Positions 44,988-55,088 are shown, counted from the stretch's first letter. The stretch: 64,000 nucleotides of DNA from DASTFY01 sp963769115 (GCA_963769115.1 CAVYKN010000020.1:433436-497435); one strand, 5' to 3'. The notes: generated by a model not told the origin, from the sequence alone. Numbers and translations: made by a program.

Positions 44988-46067
44988 ATGCTGCTCACTT
45001 CGCTCCGCGCCGAGCCGTCCGAGTTCGCCACACGGACCGGGTGGGAAGCCAAGCCGGAAGGGCTGTGCCAGGGCGAGGTCTGCGTCCCGGCGCCCGGCGC
45101 CATCGGGGACGACGGGATGCTCGACGTCGAGGTCATCGCCGAGCGCCTCCGGATGCCGCTCGTCCACGACACCGATCACGGCCTCTGGGCGCTCGGGCCC
45201 CCCGCGGAGGGACCGGCCCTGGCCAGCGCGGCGGCGGCCGATCCCGTCCTCGAGGATCGCGACGGGAACCCGTTCCGCCTGTCGTCGCTGCACGGCCGCA
45301 AGGTGCTCCTCGTCGCCTGGGCCAGTTGGTGAGGATGCCGTGACTCGCTGCCCGTGTGGCAACGGTTGCATGCCGAGCTGCAGGCTCGAGGCCTGACGGT
45401 CGTCACGGTCGCCCTCGACATCGACCCCGCTGACGCCCGGCCGTTCATCGACGTCGCCGAGCCGACGCACCCCTCGCTGATCGACACCGCGCACGCGACC
45501 GACGATCTGTTCGGGTTCACCAACGTGCCCATGGCGGTGTGGATCGACGAGTCGGGCACGATCGTCCGGCCCGCGGAGCACGCCTCGGTGCATCGCAGTC
45601 CGCTGCGGGACATGGAGATCCCCGAAGGCCTGCCCGACCGGCTCGACCAGATGTTCCGTGAGGTGCGCAAGCTGGCGGACCAGTCGGACGAGTACCGCGC
45701 CGCGATCCTCGACTGGGTCGAGCACGGGCCGGCGTCGGCGTTCGCGCTGTCGCCCGAGCAGGTGACGGCACGGTCCGGCGGCCGTTCCGCCGACCAGGCC
45801 CGGGCCGCGGCCTGCTTCGAGCTCGGCCAGCACCTGTGGCGCACGATCGGGGAGGAGGCTGCCATCCCGTGGTGGAAGCAGGCCCACGCCCTGTTCCCCG
45901 AGAACTGGACCTACAAGCGGCAGGCCTGGACCCTGGCCACGACCGCCGATGACGCGCCCGCGCCCGACCTCATCCAGGAGGCCGGAGACGTGTACGGCAC
46001 GAGCTGGCTCGACGACGTCCTCCGCCTCGGCGGCGGCGAGCGCTACTACCCCGAGGTGACCCTGTAG
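44988..46067 (+). CDS. Probable selenoprotein: redoxin/TlpA-like thioredoxin-fold protein with in-frame TGA (Sec115)
   Basis: ATG at 44988; one frame runs to 46067 with a single internal TGA at 45330-45332. Around it the protein reads VLLVAWASW, then the TGA codon, then GCRDSLPVWQRLHAEL: the TGA stands where TlpA/AhpC-type proteins have the redox Cys after W-A-x-W. Read as selenocysteine the protein has 359 residues, with Sec115 and Cys117 forming a U-x-C pair. The thioredoxin-like part goes on with LTVVTVALDIDPADARPFID and NVPMAVWIDESGTI; a C-terminal helical region follows (ARAAACFELGQHLWRTIGEEA). Downstream codons keep strong third-position GC for 245 codons, so this is not decay. A SECIS-like hairpin follows the TGA. 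A TGC-to-TGA sequencing error is the main alternative. Confidence 0.8.
45335..45371 (+). promoter_or_regulatory. Candidate bacterial SECIS hairpin
   Basis: The coding RNA just after the TGA can fold with apical stem UGCC/GGCA (45349-45352 with 45358-45361) closing loop CGUGU, 21-25 nt after the TGA. Lower helices pair CCGU with ACGG and AUG with CAU, or alternatively CG (45346-45347) with CG (45363-45364). A GU in a small apical loop at this distance is what SelB-binding bacterial SECIS elements have. Folded by hand. Confidence 0.5.
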
Positions 46068-46076
46068 GCCTCGTTG

Positions 46077-46984
46077 TCAGCGGGAGACCCGCGCCGCCAG
46101 ATCATGGGGACCCGACGGGAGGTAGCCGCCGGCGGCCCGGATCTGGGCCCCCCAGGGCGAGAGGATGGCGAGCAGCTCGTCCAGGTCGTCGCCGAGCGCG
46201 TCCGTGATCGGACGGCACATCAGATCCGTCATCTCCTCCACGCCCTCCCGCGCCGTGCGCCCCTCCTCGGTCAGGGTGGCACCGTCGTCGGTGATGAGGC
46301 CCCGAGACAGCAGGCGTTGCTGCGCGCCGTCCAGGTCGTCCGTCGACCAGGCCCGGGTGCGCAGGTAGGAGCGGGGCGGGAGACCCCAGTAGAGCTCGGT
46401 CAGCAGCCCGATCTCGGGAGCGTCGAAGCCGGCGCCCGTCCACGCCGCGACGTGCGCGTCACCCCGGTACTCGCGCAGCAGATCGGTCAGCCGCCAGGCC
46501 ACCCCCAGCGGCGGCTCGGGCATGGCCAGCGACGTGAGCCCTGAGAACAAGCGGCTTGCCCGCCGGGTGCAGCTGCTCGACGGCCCGCAGCAGCAGTTGC
46601 ACGGCGCGATGGAGGCCGGCCGGTTCGTCCCCGAGGATGCGGCAGAGCTGCGCGATGGCGCCCTCGTCGCGGGCGGCGGCGATGGTGGTGGCGTCGGTGA
46701 GCGTCCAGCCGTGGGCCACGGCGGGGACGACGACCGCGGGGTTGAACACCGCGAACGCCGCCGCCACGACCGACGCCATGGACCTGCCCCATGACCGAGC
46801 CGCGGCTGGTGAAGTAGGCCGGGCCGTCCGGCAGGGCCACGCCGTTGGCCTCGCCGGGGCTCGGTCCGAAGCCCAGCTCGGCGTAGGCGGCGTGGCACTC
46901 GGGCGAGAAGTAGACCTGGGCGGCGATCGGTTCGAGCGCCGACGCCAGGCGACGGGCGGGCCCGACGAAGGGGGCGGTGGACAT
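46077..46984 (-). CDS. SCO6745-family/SalK-like protein (two frameshifts)
   Basis: Fragments in three frames assemble to one 303-residue protein: MSTAPFVGPARRLASALEPI and YFSPECHAAYAELGFGP to RGSVMGQVHG; SVVAAAFAVFNPAVVVPAV to QLHPAGKP; LFSGLTSLAMPEPPLGVAWRL to the end. Shifts lie near 46777 and 46545, both of the common sign. The order of motifs matches what I recall of the SCO6745 family, helical proteins with a MarR-like winged helix. GLITDDGATLTEEGRTAREG looks like a winged-helix wing. Function is unknown. Confidence 0.7.
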
Positions 46985-47054
46985 CGGCGGCACCCTACGA
47001 CGGTCCGGTCGATCGTGGCCGCTCCGGCCCGCGGCGGCGCTACCGTCGTCCGAC

Positions 47055-47487
47055 GTGCCGGAGCCCGCGATCGAGATCGTCCAAGACGTCACGCCCGAGC
47101 TGGTCGAGGCCATGGCCGGACTGTTGCCGCAGCTCTCCCGCTCGGCGCCGGCGCCGACGGCGGAGGAGCTGGCCGAGATCGTCGACGGCGACGCCACCAG
47201 CCTGCTCGTGGCCCTGCTCGACGGCCGCATCGTGGGCAGCCTCACGCTGGTGGTGTTCCGCATCCCGACCGGTGTGCGGGCCTGGATCGAGGACGTCGTG
47301 GTCGATGCATCGGCCCGCGGCGCGGGAGTGGGTGAGGCCCTGAACCGCGCCGCGCTGGCCGAGGCCCAGCGCCGGGGCGCCCGCACCGTCGACCTGACGT
47401 CTCGCCCCTCTCGGGAGGCGGCCAACCGTCTGTACCAGCGCCTCGGGTTCGTCGCCCCGGGAGACCAACGTCTACCGCTGGGGCTGA
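47055..47487 (+). CDS. GNAT-family N-acetyltransferase (one frameshift)
   Basis: A 144-residue protein after repair. Core motifs: LVALLDGRIVGSLTLVVFRIP, AWIEDVVVDASARGAGVGEALN (acetyl-CoA loop R-x-x-G-x-G, here ARGAGVG), then VDLTSRPSREAANRLYQRLGFV. The last residues ETNVYRWG are in a different frame because of one shift near 47458; in-frame reading runs on wrongly. Starts at GTG 47055 and ends 11 bases from the convergent HEAT gene. Substrate unknown. Confidence 0.85.
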
Positions 47488-47498
47488 ACGCGACTCCG

Positions 47499-48131
47499 TC
47501 AGGGCGCGAGCTGGTCCTCGGCGGCCTGGCGGACCTGCCAGTCACGATCGGCGGACGCCCGGGACAGTGCCTCGTCGACCTCGGGCCCGTCGAAGGGCGC
47601 CAGGGCGATGACGGCGCGGCGCCGGACGGTCGGCCTTGTCCCCAGTGGCGGCAAGGATGGCCGGAAGGCCCGGCAGGATCGCCGATGGCCCCGAGCGCCG
47701 CCACGGCCGCTTCGCGCACGAGGGCGTCGTCGTGCCCGGCGGCGAGGGCGCACAGGCGGGCCACCACCGCCGCCCCGTCCGGATCGTCGAGGCGCCCCTG
47801 CTCGCCGCAGGCGAAGGCCACCACCTCGACCACCGTGGGGTCGTCGTCGTCGAGCGCGGCGAGGAGGGACACGGCGCGGTCGCCGGCGGCCAGCTCGGCG
47901 GCCCGGCGCCGCACGCTCGCGGCTGGGGTCGGTGAGCGCGGCCTGCAGCAACGTGCTGTCGAGCCGACCCATGCGCCGGAGCGCTCCGAGCGCGGTCGCC
48001 CGCACGGCGGGCTCCTCGTCGGCCAGCGCGTCCAGGGCACGGCCGACGTCCCCTTGGTGCCCGGCCAGCGCCGCGCTCCGCCGACGCTCCGCTGCGCCGG
48101 CCGCCCCTGGCGACCCGGCGCCGGGGTTCAC
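47499..48131 (-). CDS. HEAT-repeat protein (three frameshifts)
   Basis: GTG 48131 overlaps the stop of the upstream gene by four bases. The pieces, in three successive frames, are ALDALADEEPAVRATALGAL to LLQAALTDPS; VRRRAAELAAGD to ALVREAAVAALGAIGDPAG; LPAILAATGDKAD; and VRRRAVIALAPFDGPEVDEAL to VRQAAEDQLAP. Shifts are near 47922, 47676 and 47622. Repaired, it has 212 residues and about five HEAT-type helical repeats with the VRxxAxxAL signature. Such solenoids are protein scaffolds. It may act with the small membrane protein encoded just upstream. Confidence 0.72.
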   Translation of the reverse strand: MNPGAGSPGAAGAAERRRSAALAGHQGDVGRALDALADEEPAVRATALGALRRMGRLDSTLLQAALTDPSRERAAPGRRAGRRRPRRVPPRRARRRRPHGGRGGGLRLRRAGAPRRSGRGGGGGPPVRPRRRARRRPRARSGRGGARGHRRSCRAFRPSLPPLGTRPTVRRRAVIALAPFDGPEVDEALSRASADRDWQVRQAAEDQLAP

Positions 48132-48469
48132 GACAGGCCGGCGAGGAGCGTGAGGGCGGCGACGACGAGCACGGCCACCACCATCGCCAGCAGCGCACCG
48201 AGGATGACGCCCATGACCCCCAGCCCGGTGAACGCGAAGAGGCGCTTCCAGATGGGGGTGCGCCGGTACAGCATCGTCGGCTCCTCGACCACGACGATGG
48301 TGTCCAGCGGCTGACCACGCCGGCGGGCGCGTGCCGCCACCCGCTTCGGTCTGGAAGGCTTCACCCGGTCGACGAGCAGCAGGGCCACGATCGACGCGGC
48401 GGCGAGTGCCAGCGCCCACGTGGTCACGAAAGTGGTGGTCGTGGAGGAGATCGCGACGAGCGCAGACAC
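48128..48469 (-). CDS. Small two-helix membrane protein
   Basis: From GTG 48469, 113 residues: helix 1 VTTWALALAAASIVALLLV, a basic loop (DRVKPSRPKRVAARARRRG), an extended segment with MLYRRTPIWKRLF, and helix 2 LGVMGVILGALLAMVVAVLVVAALTLL. Its TGA overlaps the GTG of the HEAT-repeat gene (GTGA), so the two are translationally coupled. The start abuts that of the divergent PDZ protease, leaving essentially no promoter gap; one of the two starts is probably further downstream. Function unknown. Confidence 0.6.
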   Translation of the reverse strand: MSALVAISSTTTTFVTTWALALAAASIVALLLVDRVKPSRPKRVAARARRRGQPLDTIVVVEEPTMLYRRTPIWKRLFAFTGLGVMGVILGALLAMVVAVLVVAALTLLAGLS

Positions 48470-48470
48470 G

Positions 48471-49732
48471 ATGGGCGACAGCGTACTGCCGCCCCCCGGC
48501 GGTGCCTGGGCGCCTCCGCGCGTCGCCAGCGTCGGGACCGAGCTGCCTCCTCCCACCCCCTTTCCTCCGCCCGCGCCGGCGGCCGCGCTGCCGCCTCCCG
48601 ATCACCCGCTGCCGGCGTCCCCGCGTCCGCGCTCGCCCCGGGCGCGGGCCTGGGGGATCCCGTTGGCCGTGGTCGGCGGCCTGCTCCTCGCCTTCGTCGC
48701 CGTCGCCACCTGGCTGCCGAGCGATCGCTACGGCGTCGCGCCCGGCGAGGCCCAGGCCGTCGCCCCGAGGCTGGAGCCTCAACGCCGAGACGTTCGAGTC
48801 CGACGGCGAGGTGCTGTTCGTCACCGTGAGCGTCCCGAAGCTCAGCGTCCTCGGCCGGCTCGTGGGCTCGATCGACCCCGATGTCAGCGTCAAGACCGCC
48901 CGCGAGCTGTTCGGCGATCAGACCCGGGAGGAGAACCGGGCCGAGAACCTCAAGTTGATGGGCTACTCCAAGGAGATCGCCGCCTACATCGCCCTCAAGC
49001 GGCTCGGGTACGACGTCGGCCTGGCCGGTGGCGGACCGGTCATCGAATCGCTGTGCCTGGAGTACGAGGACGAGGCAGATCCGTCGAGCGCCTGCGTGCG
49101 CCCGGCGCCGGCCGACGAGGTGTTGAACCCCGGCGACGCCATCGTCGCCGTGGACGGTGAGCCGGTTGTCCTGGCCGACGACATCGGTCCCCTCCTCGAG
49201 GGGAAGTCGCCGGGCGACGAGGTGACGCTGACCATCTATCCGAAGGGCGCGCGAGGAGTCCGAAGAGGTCCCCGTCACGCTGACCAGTTCGACGGACGGC
49301 CGGACGATCATCGGCTTCGTCCCCATCGACGGCGCCGTCCACGACGACATCCGCTACGAGCTGCCCGTCACGACGACGATCTCGTCGGATCAGATCGGCG
49401 GCCCATCGGCCGGCCTGGCCTTCACGCTGACCCTGCTCGACGAGCTCACGCCGGGCGATCTCACCGGTGGCAGCCGCATCGCCGCCACCGGCTCGATCAA
49501 CCTCGACGGGTCGGTCGGGAACATCGGCGGGCTGCGCCAGAAGACCGTCGCCGTCAAGGATGCGGGCGCCGACTACTTCCTGGTGCCGGCCGAGCAGGTC
49601 GAGGAGGCCGAACAGGAGGCGGAGGGCAGCTCGCTCCGCGTCATCGGCGTCCACACCGTGGACGAGGCCCTGACCGTGCTCGGCGAGCTGGGCGGCGACC
49701 TCAGCGGCATCCCCGCCCCACCGGCCGCCTGA
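48471..49732 (+). CDS. PDZ-Lon (S16-like) membrane-anchored serine protease, YlbL-like (two frameshifts)
   Basis: A Pro-rich cytoplasmic N terminus and one membrane helix (WGIPLAVVGGLLLAFVAVATWL) precede a PDZ domain with VLNPGDAIVAVDGEPVVLADDI, and a C-terminal Lon-type protease domain. The catalytic Ser is in SSDQIGGPSAGLAFTLTLLD and the Lys in GNIGGLRQKTVAVKDAGAD. Shifts near 48766 and 49252 separate GVAPGEAQAVAP, WSLNAETFESDGEVLFVT and ESEEVPVTLTSST; repaired length is 421. YlbL in Bacillus is a membrane protease in the DNA-damage response (established for that homologue). The same function here is inference. Confidence 0.85.
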
Positions 49733-49749
49733 TACCTACGCTGGAGACG

Positions 49750-51547
49750 ATGGCTTCGATCCCCCCTCCGGACCCGTCGTCACCCGGCGGCGTCGCCGGT
49801 GCGTCGTTCCCGACCGCCCGCAAGGGGTTCGATCCCGCCGCCGTCCGCGCCTTCCTCAGCCAGGTCTCCCAGGAGATGGGCCGGCTCCAGCACGAGCGGG
49901 ACCGGCTGACGAGGGATCTCGACGACGCCCGGCAGCAGGCGCGGGCCGCCGCCCCCGAGCACATGGACGAGGCCACGGTGGCCGCCAAGCTGGGGGAGGA
50001 GGCGGCGCGGGTGCTGTCGACCGCCCACGAGGCCTCGGCGCAGATCCGCGCCAAGGCCGAGGAAGCGTCCGCCCGCCTGCTCCGGGATGCCGAGCTCGAG
50101 GCCGCCCGTGAGCGCGGCGACGCCGAGGTCGAGGCCGCACACCGCCGGCAGGACGCGGAGGCGGCCGCTGAAGCCGAGATCGAGGCGGCCAAGGCAGAAG
50201 GGCGGGCGATGATCTCCGAGGCCCGCGAGCTGCGGGAGCGGATCTTCGCCGACCTCACCCGCCGGCGCGACCTCGCGCAGGCGCAGATCGAGACCCTCCA
50301 GACCGGCAACCGCCAGGTGATGCACGCGCTGCGCGGAGCCCGGCTCGAGCTGGACGCCATCCTCACCGGCCTCGAGGCCGAGACCGCCGAGGACATGGAG
50401 GACGACGGCCTCGACTCCCTCGACCTGCCCGGGCGCGGTGCCGACGCGGGCGGGCCGGAGACGGCCGTGCTCGTGCTCGGGGAGATGGATCTCCCGGCCG
50501 CGATCGTCGAACGCCACCTGGAGTCCGTGCCGTCGCCGCCCGAGGACGTGGAGGAGGATGACGTCGAGGAGGATGACGTCGAGGAGGCCGGCGAGGACGA
50601 CGAGCCTGGCGAGGACGACGAGCCTGGTGAGGACGACGAGGTCGCGGACGAGCCGATCACCGACGAGATACCGGCCGTGGACGCGGACGACCCCGACGCG
50701 GCGACTGCTTCGGTCGAGGACCTGTTCGCCCGCCTGCGAGCTTCCAGCTCGGAGGTCGTGGCCCGCGAAGTGCTGGAGCCCGAAGGCGGGGGCGATGCCG
50801 ACGAGAGCCTGACCGACACCGAGGCGCCCGGCTCCGAAGTCTCGGAGGTCGAGCGACGATGAGGCGGAGGCGGGACCGGAGGCCGAGGCCCTGGCCCGCC
50901 GCCAGGAGGCGCTGGATCCGGTCCGGGTGGCGCTCGCCCGCCAGCTCAAGCGGGTCCTGGCTGACGAGCAGAACGAGGTGCTGGACCGGCTCCGGCAGCG
51001 GTCGGCCTCGCTGGCCGCCGACGACGTGCTCGGTCCCGCCGCCACGCACCCGGGCCGATACCGGGAGGCCGCGGAGGACCACCTCTGGGCGGCTGCCGTC
51101 GCTGGTGCCAACGCGCTGTCCGACCTCGACGGCGAGGAGCTCCATGCCGCCCTCGAGGCCCGCTCGGTCCTGGACCGCAGCCTCGACACGCTGGAGGCCG
51201 AGCTGGTCACGCCCCTGCGGGCCCGGCTGGTCGAGAACCTGGAGGCGGCGGGCGACGGCTCCGAGGCGGCGACAACGGTCCGGGCCACCTACCGGGAGTG
51301 GAAGGGTCGCATCGACGAGCTCGGGGCGGACCTCGTGCGCACCGCGCACGGCCGCGCCGCCTACGCCGTCCTCGCCCCAGGAACCCCGGTGTGCTGGGTG
51401 ATCGACCCGGAGGGGTCGGGCTGCGCCGACGCCGAGGACAACGTCCTGGCTGGTGCCGTGCCCGCCGGCGAGCCCTTCCCGACCGGGCACCGGTACGCCC
51501 CCGCTTACCGCGGGTGCCGATGCCTCCTCGTCGTCGCCCCTAGCTAG
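49750..51547 (+). CDS. DivIVA-like coiled-coil protein with cysteine-rich MuF-like C terminus (one frameshift)
   Basis: Residues 1-50 include FPTARKGFDPAAVRAFLSQV, a DivIVA-type membrane-curvature motif, followed by about 180 residues of coiled coil and an acidic region with DEPGEDDEPGEDDE repeats. The ORF stops in VERR near 50862; one base earlier a second frame opens (DEAEAGPEAEALARRQEALD) and runs to 51547. Restoring a CG in GAGCGACGA joins them into 599 residues. The C-terminal part ends GSGCADAEDNV and FPTGHRYAPAYRGCRCLLV, with C-x2-CRC-like spacing that resembles the zinc-binding end of phage Mu gpF/SPP1 gp7 head proteins. The fusion is unusual. A join by shared transcript only is the alternative. 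Confidence 0.65.
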
Positions 51548-51558
51548 CCTGCCGCCTC

Positions 51559-54543
51559 GTGCGGATCCCCTCCGATCTGCCGGCCCGCCGCCCACCCCAG
51601 CGTCGCCGGCAACGAGTGTCGAACAAGGCCCGCATCGCCCTCGTCGTTCTCGCCGTCCTGCTGCTGGTGCTGTTCCTGTCGGCGCGGGGGATCGCCGGCT
51701 TCTACACCGACTACCTGTGGTTCGATTCGCTGGGCAAGCGCAGCGTCTTCACCCGGGTGCTGCGGGCCAAGCTCGGGCTGGGGCTGGCGTTCACCCTCGG
51801 GTTCGCGCTGCTGTCGACGCTGAACCTCACGCTGGCCGACCGCGTCAATCCGCCGCCGATGCCGGAAGGCGCCGACGAGGCAATCGTGGAGCGGTACCGC
51901 GAGATCGTCGGCCGACGTGTCTGGCTGGTCCGCATCGGCATCTCCCTGCTGCTGGGCTTCATCGCCGGCGCGCCGGCGTCGAGCCAGTGGAAGGAGTGGC
52001 TGCTCTTCAACAACGCCGTCAGCTTCGGCGTGACGGACCCGCAGTTCGGCCAGGACGTCAGCCTCTACGTGTTCCGGCTGCCGTTCCTCACCTTCGTCGT
52101 CGACTGGCTGTTCGCGGCGTTCGTGATCATCCTGATCATCACCGTCGTCGCCTACTACCTCAATGGCGGCATCCGGTTGCAGGTGCAACATCGCCGGGTC
52201 AGCTCGCAGGTGAAGCTGCACATCTCGATGCTCCTGGCCGTGCTGGCCCTGCTCAAGGCGGTCGGCTACTGGCTGGCCCGGTACGAGCTGACGGCGTCCA
52301 CCCGGGGTGCCGTGAAGGGCGCGACCTACACCGACGTCAACGCCCAGCTCCCCGCCCTCGAGCTGCTGGCCATCATCTCGCTCCTGGCCGCCGCGCTCCT
52401 GATCATCAACGTGTGGCAGCGCGGGTGGCGGCTGCCCGTCATCGCGGTCGGGCTGTGGGTCCTCGTCGCCATCGTCGCCGGCACGGCGTACCCAGCGTTC
52501 GTGCAGCGGTTCCAGGTGCAACCAGCCGAGTCGCGCCGGGAAGAGCCGTACATCGAGCGCAACATCGAGTTCACCCGCAAGGCGTTCAACCTGGCCGACG
52601 TCGACATCCAGTCCTATCCCGTGGGGCCGCTCAGCGACGCCGCCGTCACCGCCGACCAGGCCGCCATCGCCGACTCCCGCCTGGTCGACCCCAACATCGT
52701 CACGTCGACCTTCCAGCGTCAGCAGGAGCTCGCCGGCTACTACGTGTTCCGGGACCTCGACGTCGACCGCTACATGATCGACGGCCGCATGCAGCAGGTG
52801 GTGCTGGCCGCCCGCGAGCTCAACCGGGCCGACGTGCCGGTCACGACCTGGGAGGGCAAGCACCTCGCCTACACGCACGGCTACGGCGTGGCCCTGGCGC
52901 CGGCCAGCGAGGTGCGGGGCAACGGCAGCCCCAACTACCTGTCCACGGGTGAGGGCGGCTCCGGTCCCCTCCTGACCGAGCCCGAGATCTACTTCGGCGA
53001 GGGACTCGACAGCTACTCCGTGGTGGCCACCGAGCGGGCCGAGATCTCGCTGAACGACCAGACCTCGTCGTACTCGGGTGACGGCGGCGTGAAGATGAGC
53101 TCGGGGCTGCGGCGGGCGGCGTTCGCGCTGCGTTTCGGCGAGTACAACCTGCTCGGCTCGGGCCTCATCAACAAGGACAGCCGGATCCTCTACATCCGGG
53201 ACGTTCGGGAGCGGGCCCAGACGCTTGCGCCGTTCCTCGACTTCGACGCCGATCCCTACCCCGTCATCACGAACGGGCGGATGGTCTGGGTGCTCGACGG
53301 CTACACGACGAGCTCGCGCTATCCGTACTCCGAGAACGCCGACAACGAGGAGCTGTCGGCCGAGAGCGGACTGCGCCACACGTACAACTACGTGCGCAAC
53401 TCGGTGAAGGCCACGGTGGACGCCTATGACGGCACCGTCACCTTCTACGTGACCGATCCCACCGATCCGGTCATCAACGCCTGGGCCAAGGCCTTCCCCG
53501 ACCTGTTCACGCCGGACGACGAGGTGCCGGTCGAGCTGGCGCAGCACTTCCGGTATCCCGAGGACCTGTTCCGGGTGCAGACCAACATGTACGGCCGGTA
53601 CCACGTGAACGACCCCGACCAGTTCTTCCAGCGGGACCAGTTCTGGAGCGTCGCCCAGGAGCCACCGCAGACGGTCGAGCCCGGGTCGGGTCAGGTCACG
53701 ACGTCCAGCACGGCCAACGGCATCACGACCACGAGCACGCGGTCGGCCCGCTTCAACCCGTACTACACGCTCCTGCATCCGCCCGACGGCGAGGAGCCGG
53801 AGTTCTCCCTCGTACGGCCGTTCGTCCCCTTCTCGGAGAACGACGAGCGCAAGAACCTCATCGCGCTCATGGCGGTGTCCAGCGAGCCAGAGACCTACGG
53901 CCAACTCCGTGTGCTCAACATCGAGTCGGACGAGCAAGTGGACGGACCCGCGCTCATCGACTCCGAGATCAAACGGAAGTACGCCGCCGCCTTCACCCTC
54001 GAGAGCCAGACCGGTTCGAAGGTCCGGCTGGGCACGCTGCAAGCCATCCCGATAGGGGACTCGGTGCTGTGGGTCCGCCCGTGGTATGTGCAAGCGCAAC
54101 AGACGCCGATCCCGCAGCTCAACTACGTCGTAGTTGCGTTCGGTGATCAGGTGGTGCGCGCCCGAACGCTGGAGGCCGCGCTGAAGCTGGCCTTCCCTGA
54201 TTCGGAACTCGACCTGAGCACGACCGTCGGGCCTCTCACCCCCGTCGCCGGGGGCGAGGACGGTGTGGATGACGAGGCGCCGGCGACGGACAACGGGACT
54301 GAGGAGCCCACCGAACCGTCCGGCCCGGACGGCACGGAGACGGTCGAGGACCTGCTAGCCCAGGCCAACGTCCTCTTCGCCGAGGCGAACGAGGCGCTGG
54401 CGGCCGCGGACCTGGCGACGTATCAGGACAAGATCAACGAGGCGTTCGAGCTCGTCGCCCGAGCCGAGGAGCTGTCGGGGGTGAACGGCGCGACCGAGGA
54501 GACGTCGCCCGACTCCTCGCCGGACACCACCGCCAGCACGTAG
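51559..54543 (+). CDS. UPF0182 family membrane protein
   Basis: A 994-residue protein. Seven hydrophobic segments lie in the first third (IALVVLAVLLLVLFLSARGI, LGLGLAFTLGFALLSTLNL, LVRIGISLLLGFIAGAP, FLTFVVDWLFAAFVIILIIT, further ones at residues about 220-320). A large extracytoplasmic domain follows, with family motifs VTDPQFGQDVSLYVFRLPF, FNLADVDIQSYPVGPLS, HGYGVALAPASEV and YSVVATERAEISLN. UPF0182 proteins are widespread in actinobacteria; function is not established. GTG 51559 starts 11 bases after the DivIVA-like gene. Confidence 0.92.
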   Translation: MRIPSDLPARRPPQRRRQRVSNKARIALVVLAVLLLVLFLSARGIAGFYTDYLWFDSLGKRSVFTRVLRAKLGLGLAFTLGFALLSTLNLTLADRVNPPPMPEGADEAIVERYREIVGRRVWLVRIGISLLLGFIAGAPASSQWKEWLLFNNAVSFGVTDPQFGQDVSLYVFRLPFLTFVVDWLFAAFVIILIITVVAYYLNGGIRLQVQHRRVSSQVKLHISMLLAVLALLKAVGYWLARYELTASTRGAVKGATYTDVNAQLPALELLAIISLLAAALLIINVWQRGWRLPVIAVGLWVLVAIVAGTAYPAFVQRFQVQPAESRREEPYIERNIEFTRKAFNLADVDIQSYPVGPLSDAAVTADQAAIADSRLVDPNIVTSTFQRQQELAGYYVFRDLDVDRYMIDGRMQQVVLAARELNRADVPVTTWEGKHLAYTHGYGVALAPASEVRGNGSPNYLSTGEGGSGPLLTEPEIYFGEGLDSYSVVATERAEISLNDQTSSYSGDGGVKMSSGLRRAAFALRFGEYNLLGSGLINKDSRILYIRDVRERAQTLAPFLDFDADPYPVITNGRMVWVLDGYTTSSRYPYSENADNEELSAESGLRHTYNYVRNSVKATVDAYDGTVTFYVTDPTDPVINAWAKAFPDLFTPDDEVPVELAQHFRYPEDLFRVQTNMYGRYHVNDPDQFFQRDQFWSVAQEPPQTVEPGSGQVTTSSTANGITTTSTRSARFNPYYTLLHPPDGEEPEFSLVRPFVPFSENDERKNLIALMAVSSEPETYGQLRVLNIESDEQVDGPALIDSEIKRKYAAAFTLESQTGSKVRLGTLQAIPIGDSVLWVRPWYVQAQQTPIPQLNYVVVAFGDQVVRARTLEAALKLAFPDSELDLSTTVGPLTPVAGGEDGVDDEAPATDNGTEEPTEPSGPDGTETVEDLLAQANVLFAEANEALAAADLATYQDKINEAFELVARAEELSGVNGATEETSPDSSPDTTAST

Positions 54544-54562
54544 CTCGGCCGGTCCGCGCCGC

Positions 54563-55088
54563 TCAGCCCGCGGCGCGGCGGGACCGGTTGACCAGTTCCG
54601 CCAAGCGCGGCCAGGTCCTGCCGGAAGGCGATCTCGTGGCGGGCGAGATCGTTGGCGATGCGGATCTGGTTGGATCGCAACTCCTCGACCAGCGCGTCCT
54701 GGCCCTGTCCGTCACCGGTGGACGACCGCTGCGCGAGCTCCTCGAAGCGCTGCTCTTGCGCCGCGAGCTGGCTCGCCATCTGCTTGTGACCGGCCTCGAG
54801 CTCGTTGCCGATCTCGGTGAGCTGGTTGCTGAACTGCGCGGTCAGCTCCTCCAGCCGCAGGCTCACCAGCTCGTGGTCGCCGCGCTGCCGCTCGTCCAAC
54901 CCGTCTACCCGACCGGCCAGCGTGTGGATCATCTCGCTGAGGTCGGCGAGGGAGGTCCCAGGGGTCGGCGCGTCGAACGATGACTCGCCGGGAGGGGCGG
55001 GCACAGCCGGCTGCGCCTTCGTCCCGAGGTCGGCGACCTGCTGCTGGAGCTGGGCGAGGGCCTCGTTGGTGCGGCGACGGAAGCTCAT
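54563..55088 (-). CDS. Coiled-coil protein upstream of tRNA-fMet (one frameshift)
   Basis: From ATG 55088: MSFRRRTNEALAQLQQQVADLG, then a long helical region (LADLSEMIHTLAGRVDGLDE, LRLEELTAQFSNQLTEIGNELEAG, MASQLAAQEQRFEELAQRSS, IANDLARHEIAFRQDLA). The natural end LAELVNRSRRAAG is in another frame because of one shift near 54600; repaired length is 175. Read without repair it would run 120 bases into the convergent UPF0182 gene, an argument for the shift being an artefact. Function unknown. Confidence 0.68.

Noticed and set aside
45330..45332. TGA in the redoxin gene as an ordinary stop giving two short proteins
   Set aside because: The second half has no start codon near and begins inside the redox motif; the stop replaces the key Cys exactly. 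Selenocysteine fits better.
4190..54600. Programmed ribosomal frameshifting in many genes
   Set aside because: No common slippery codon or stop at the shift points, and the genes involved are unrelated. A consensus artefact explains the uniform sign more simply.
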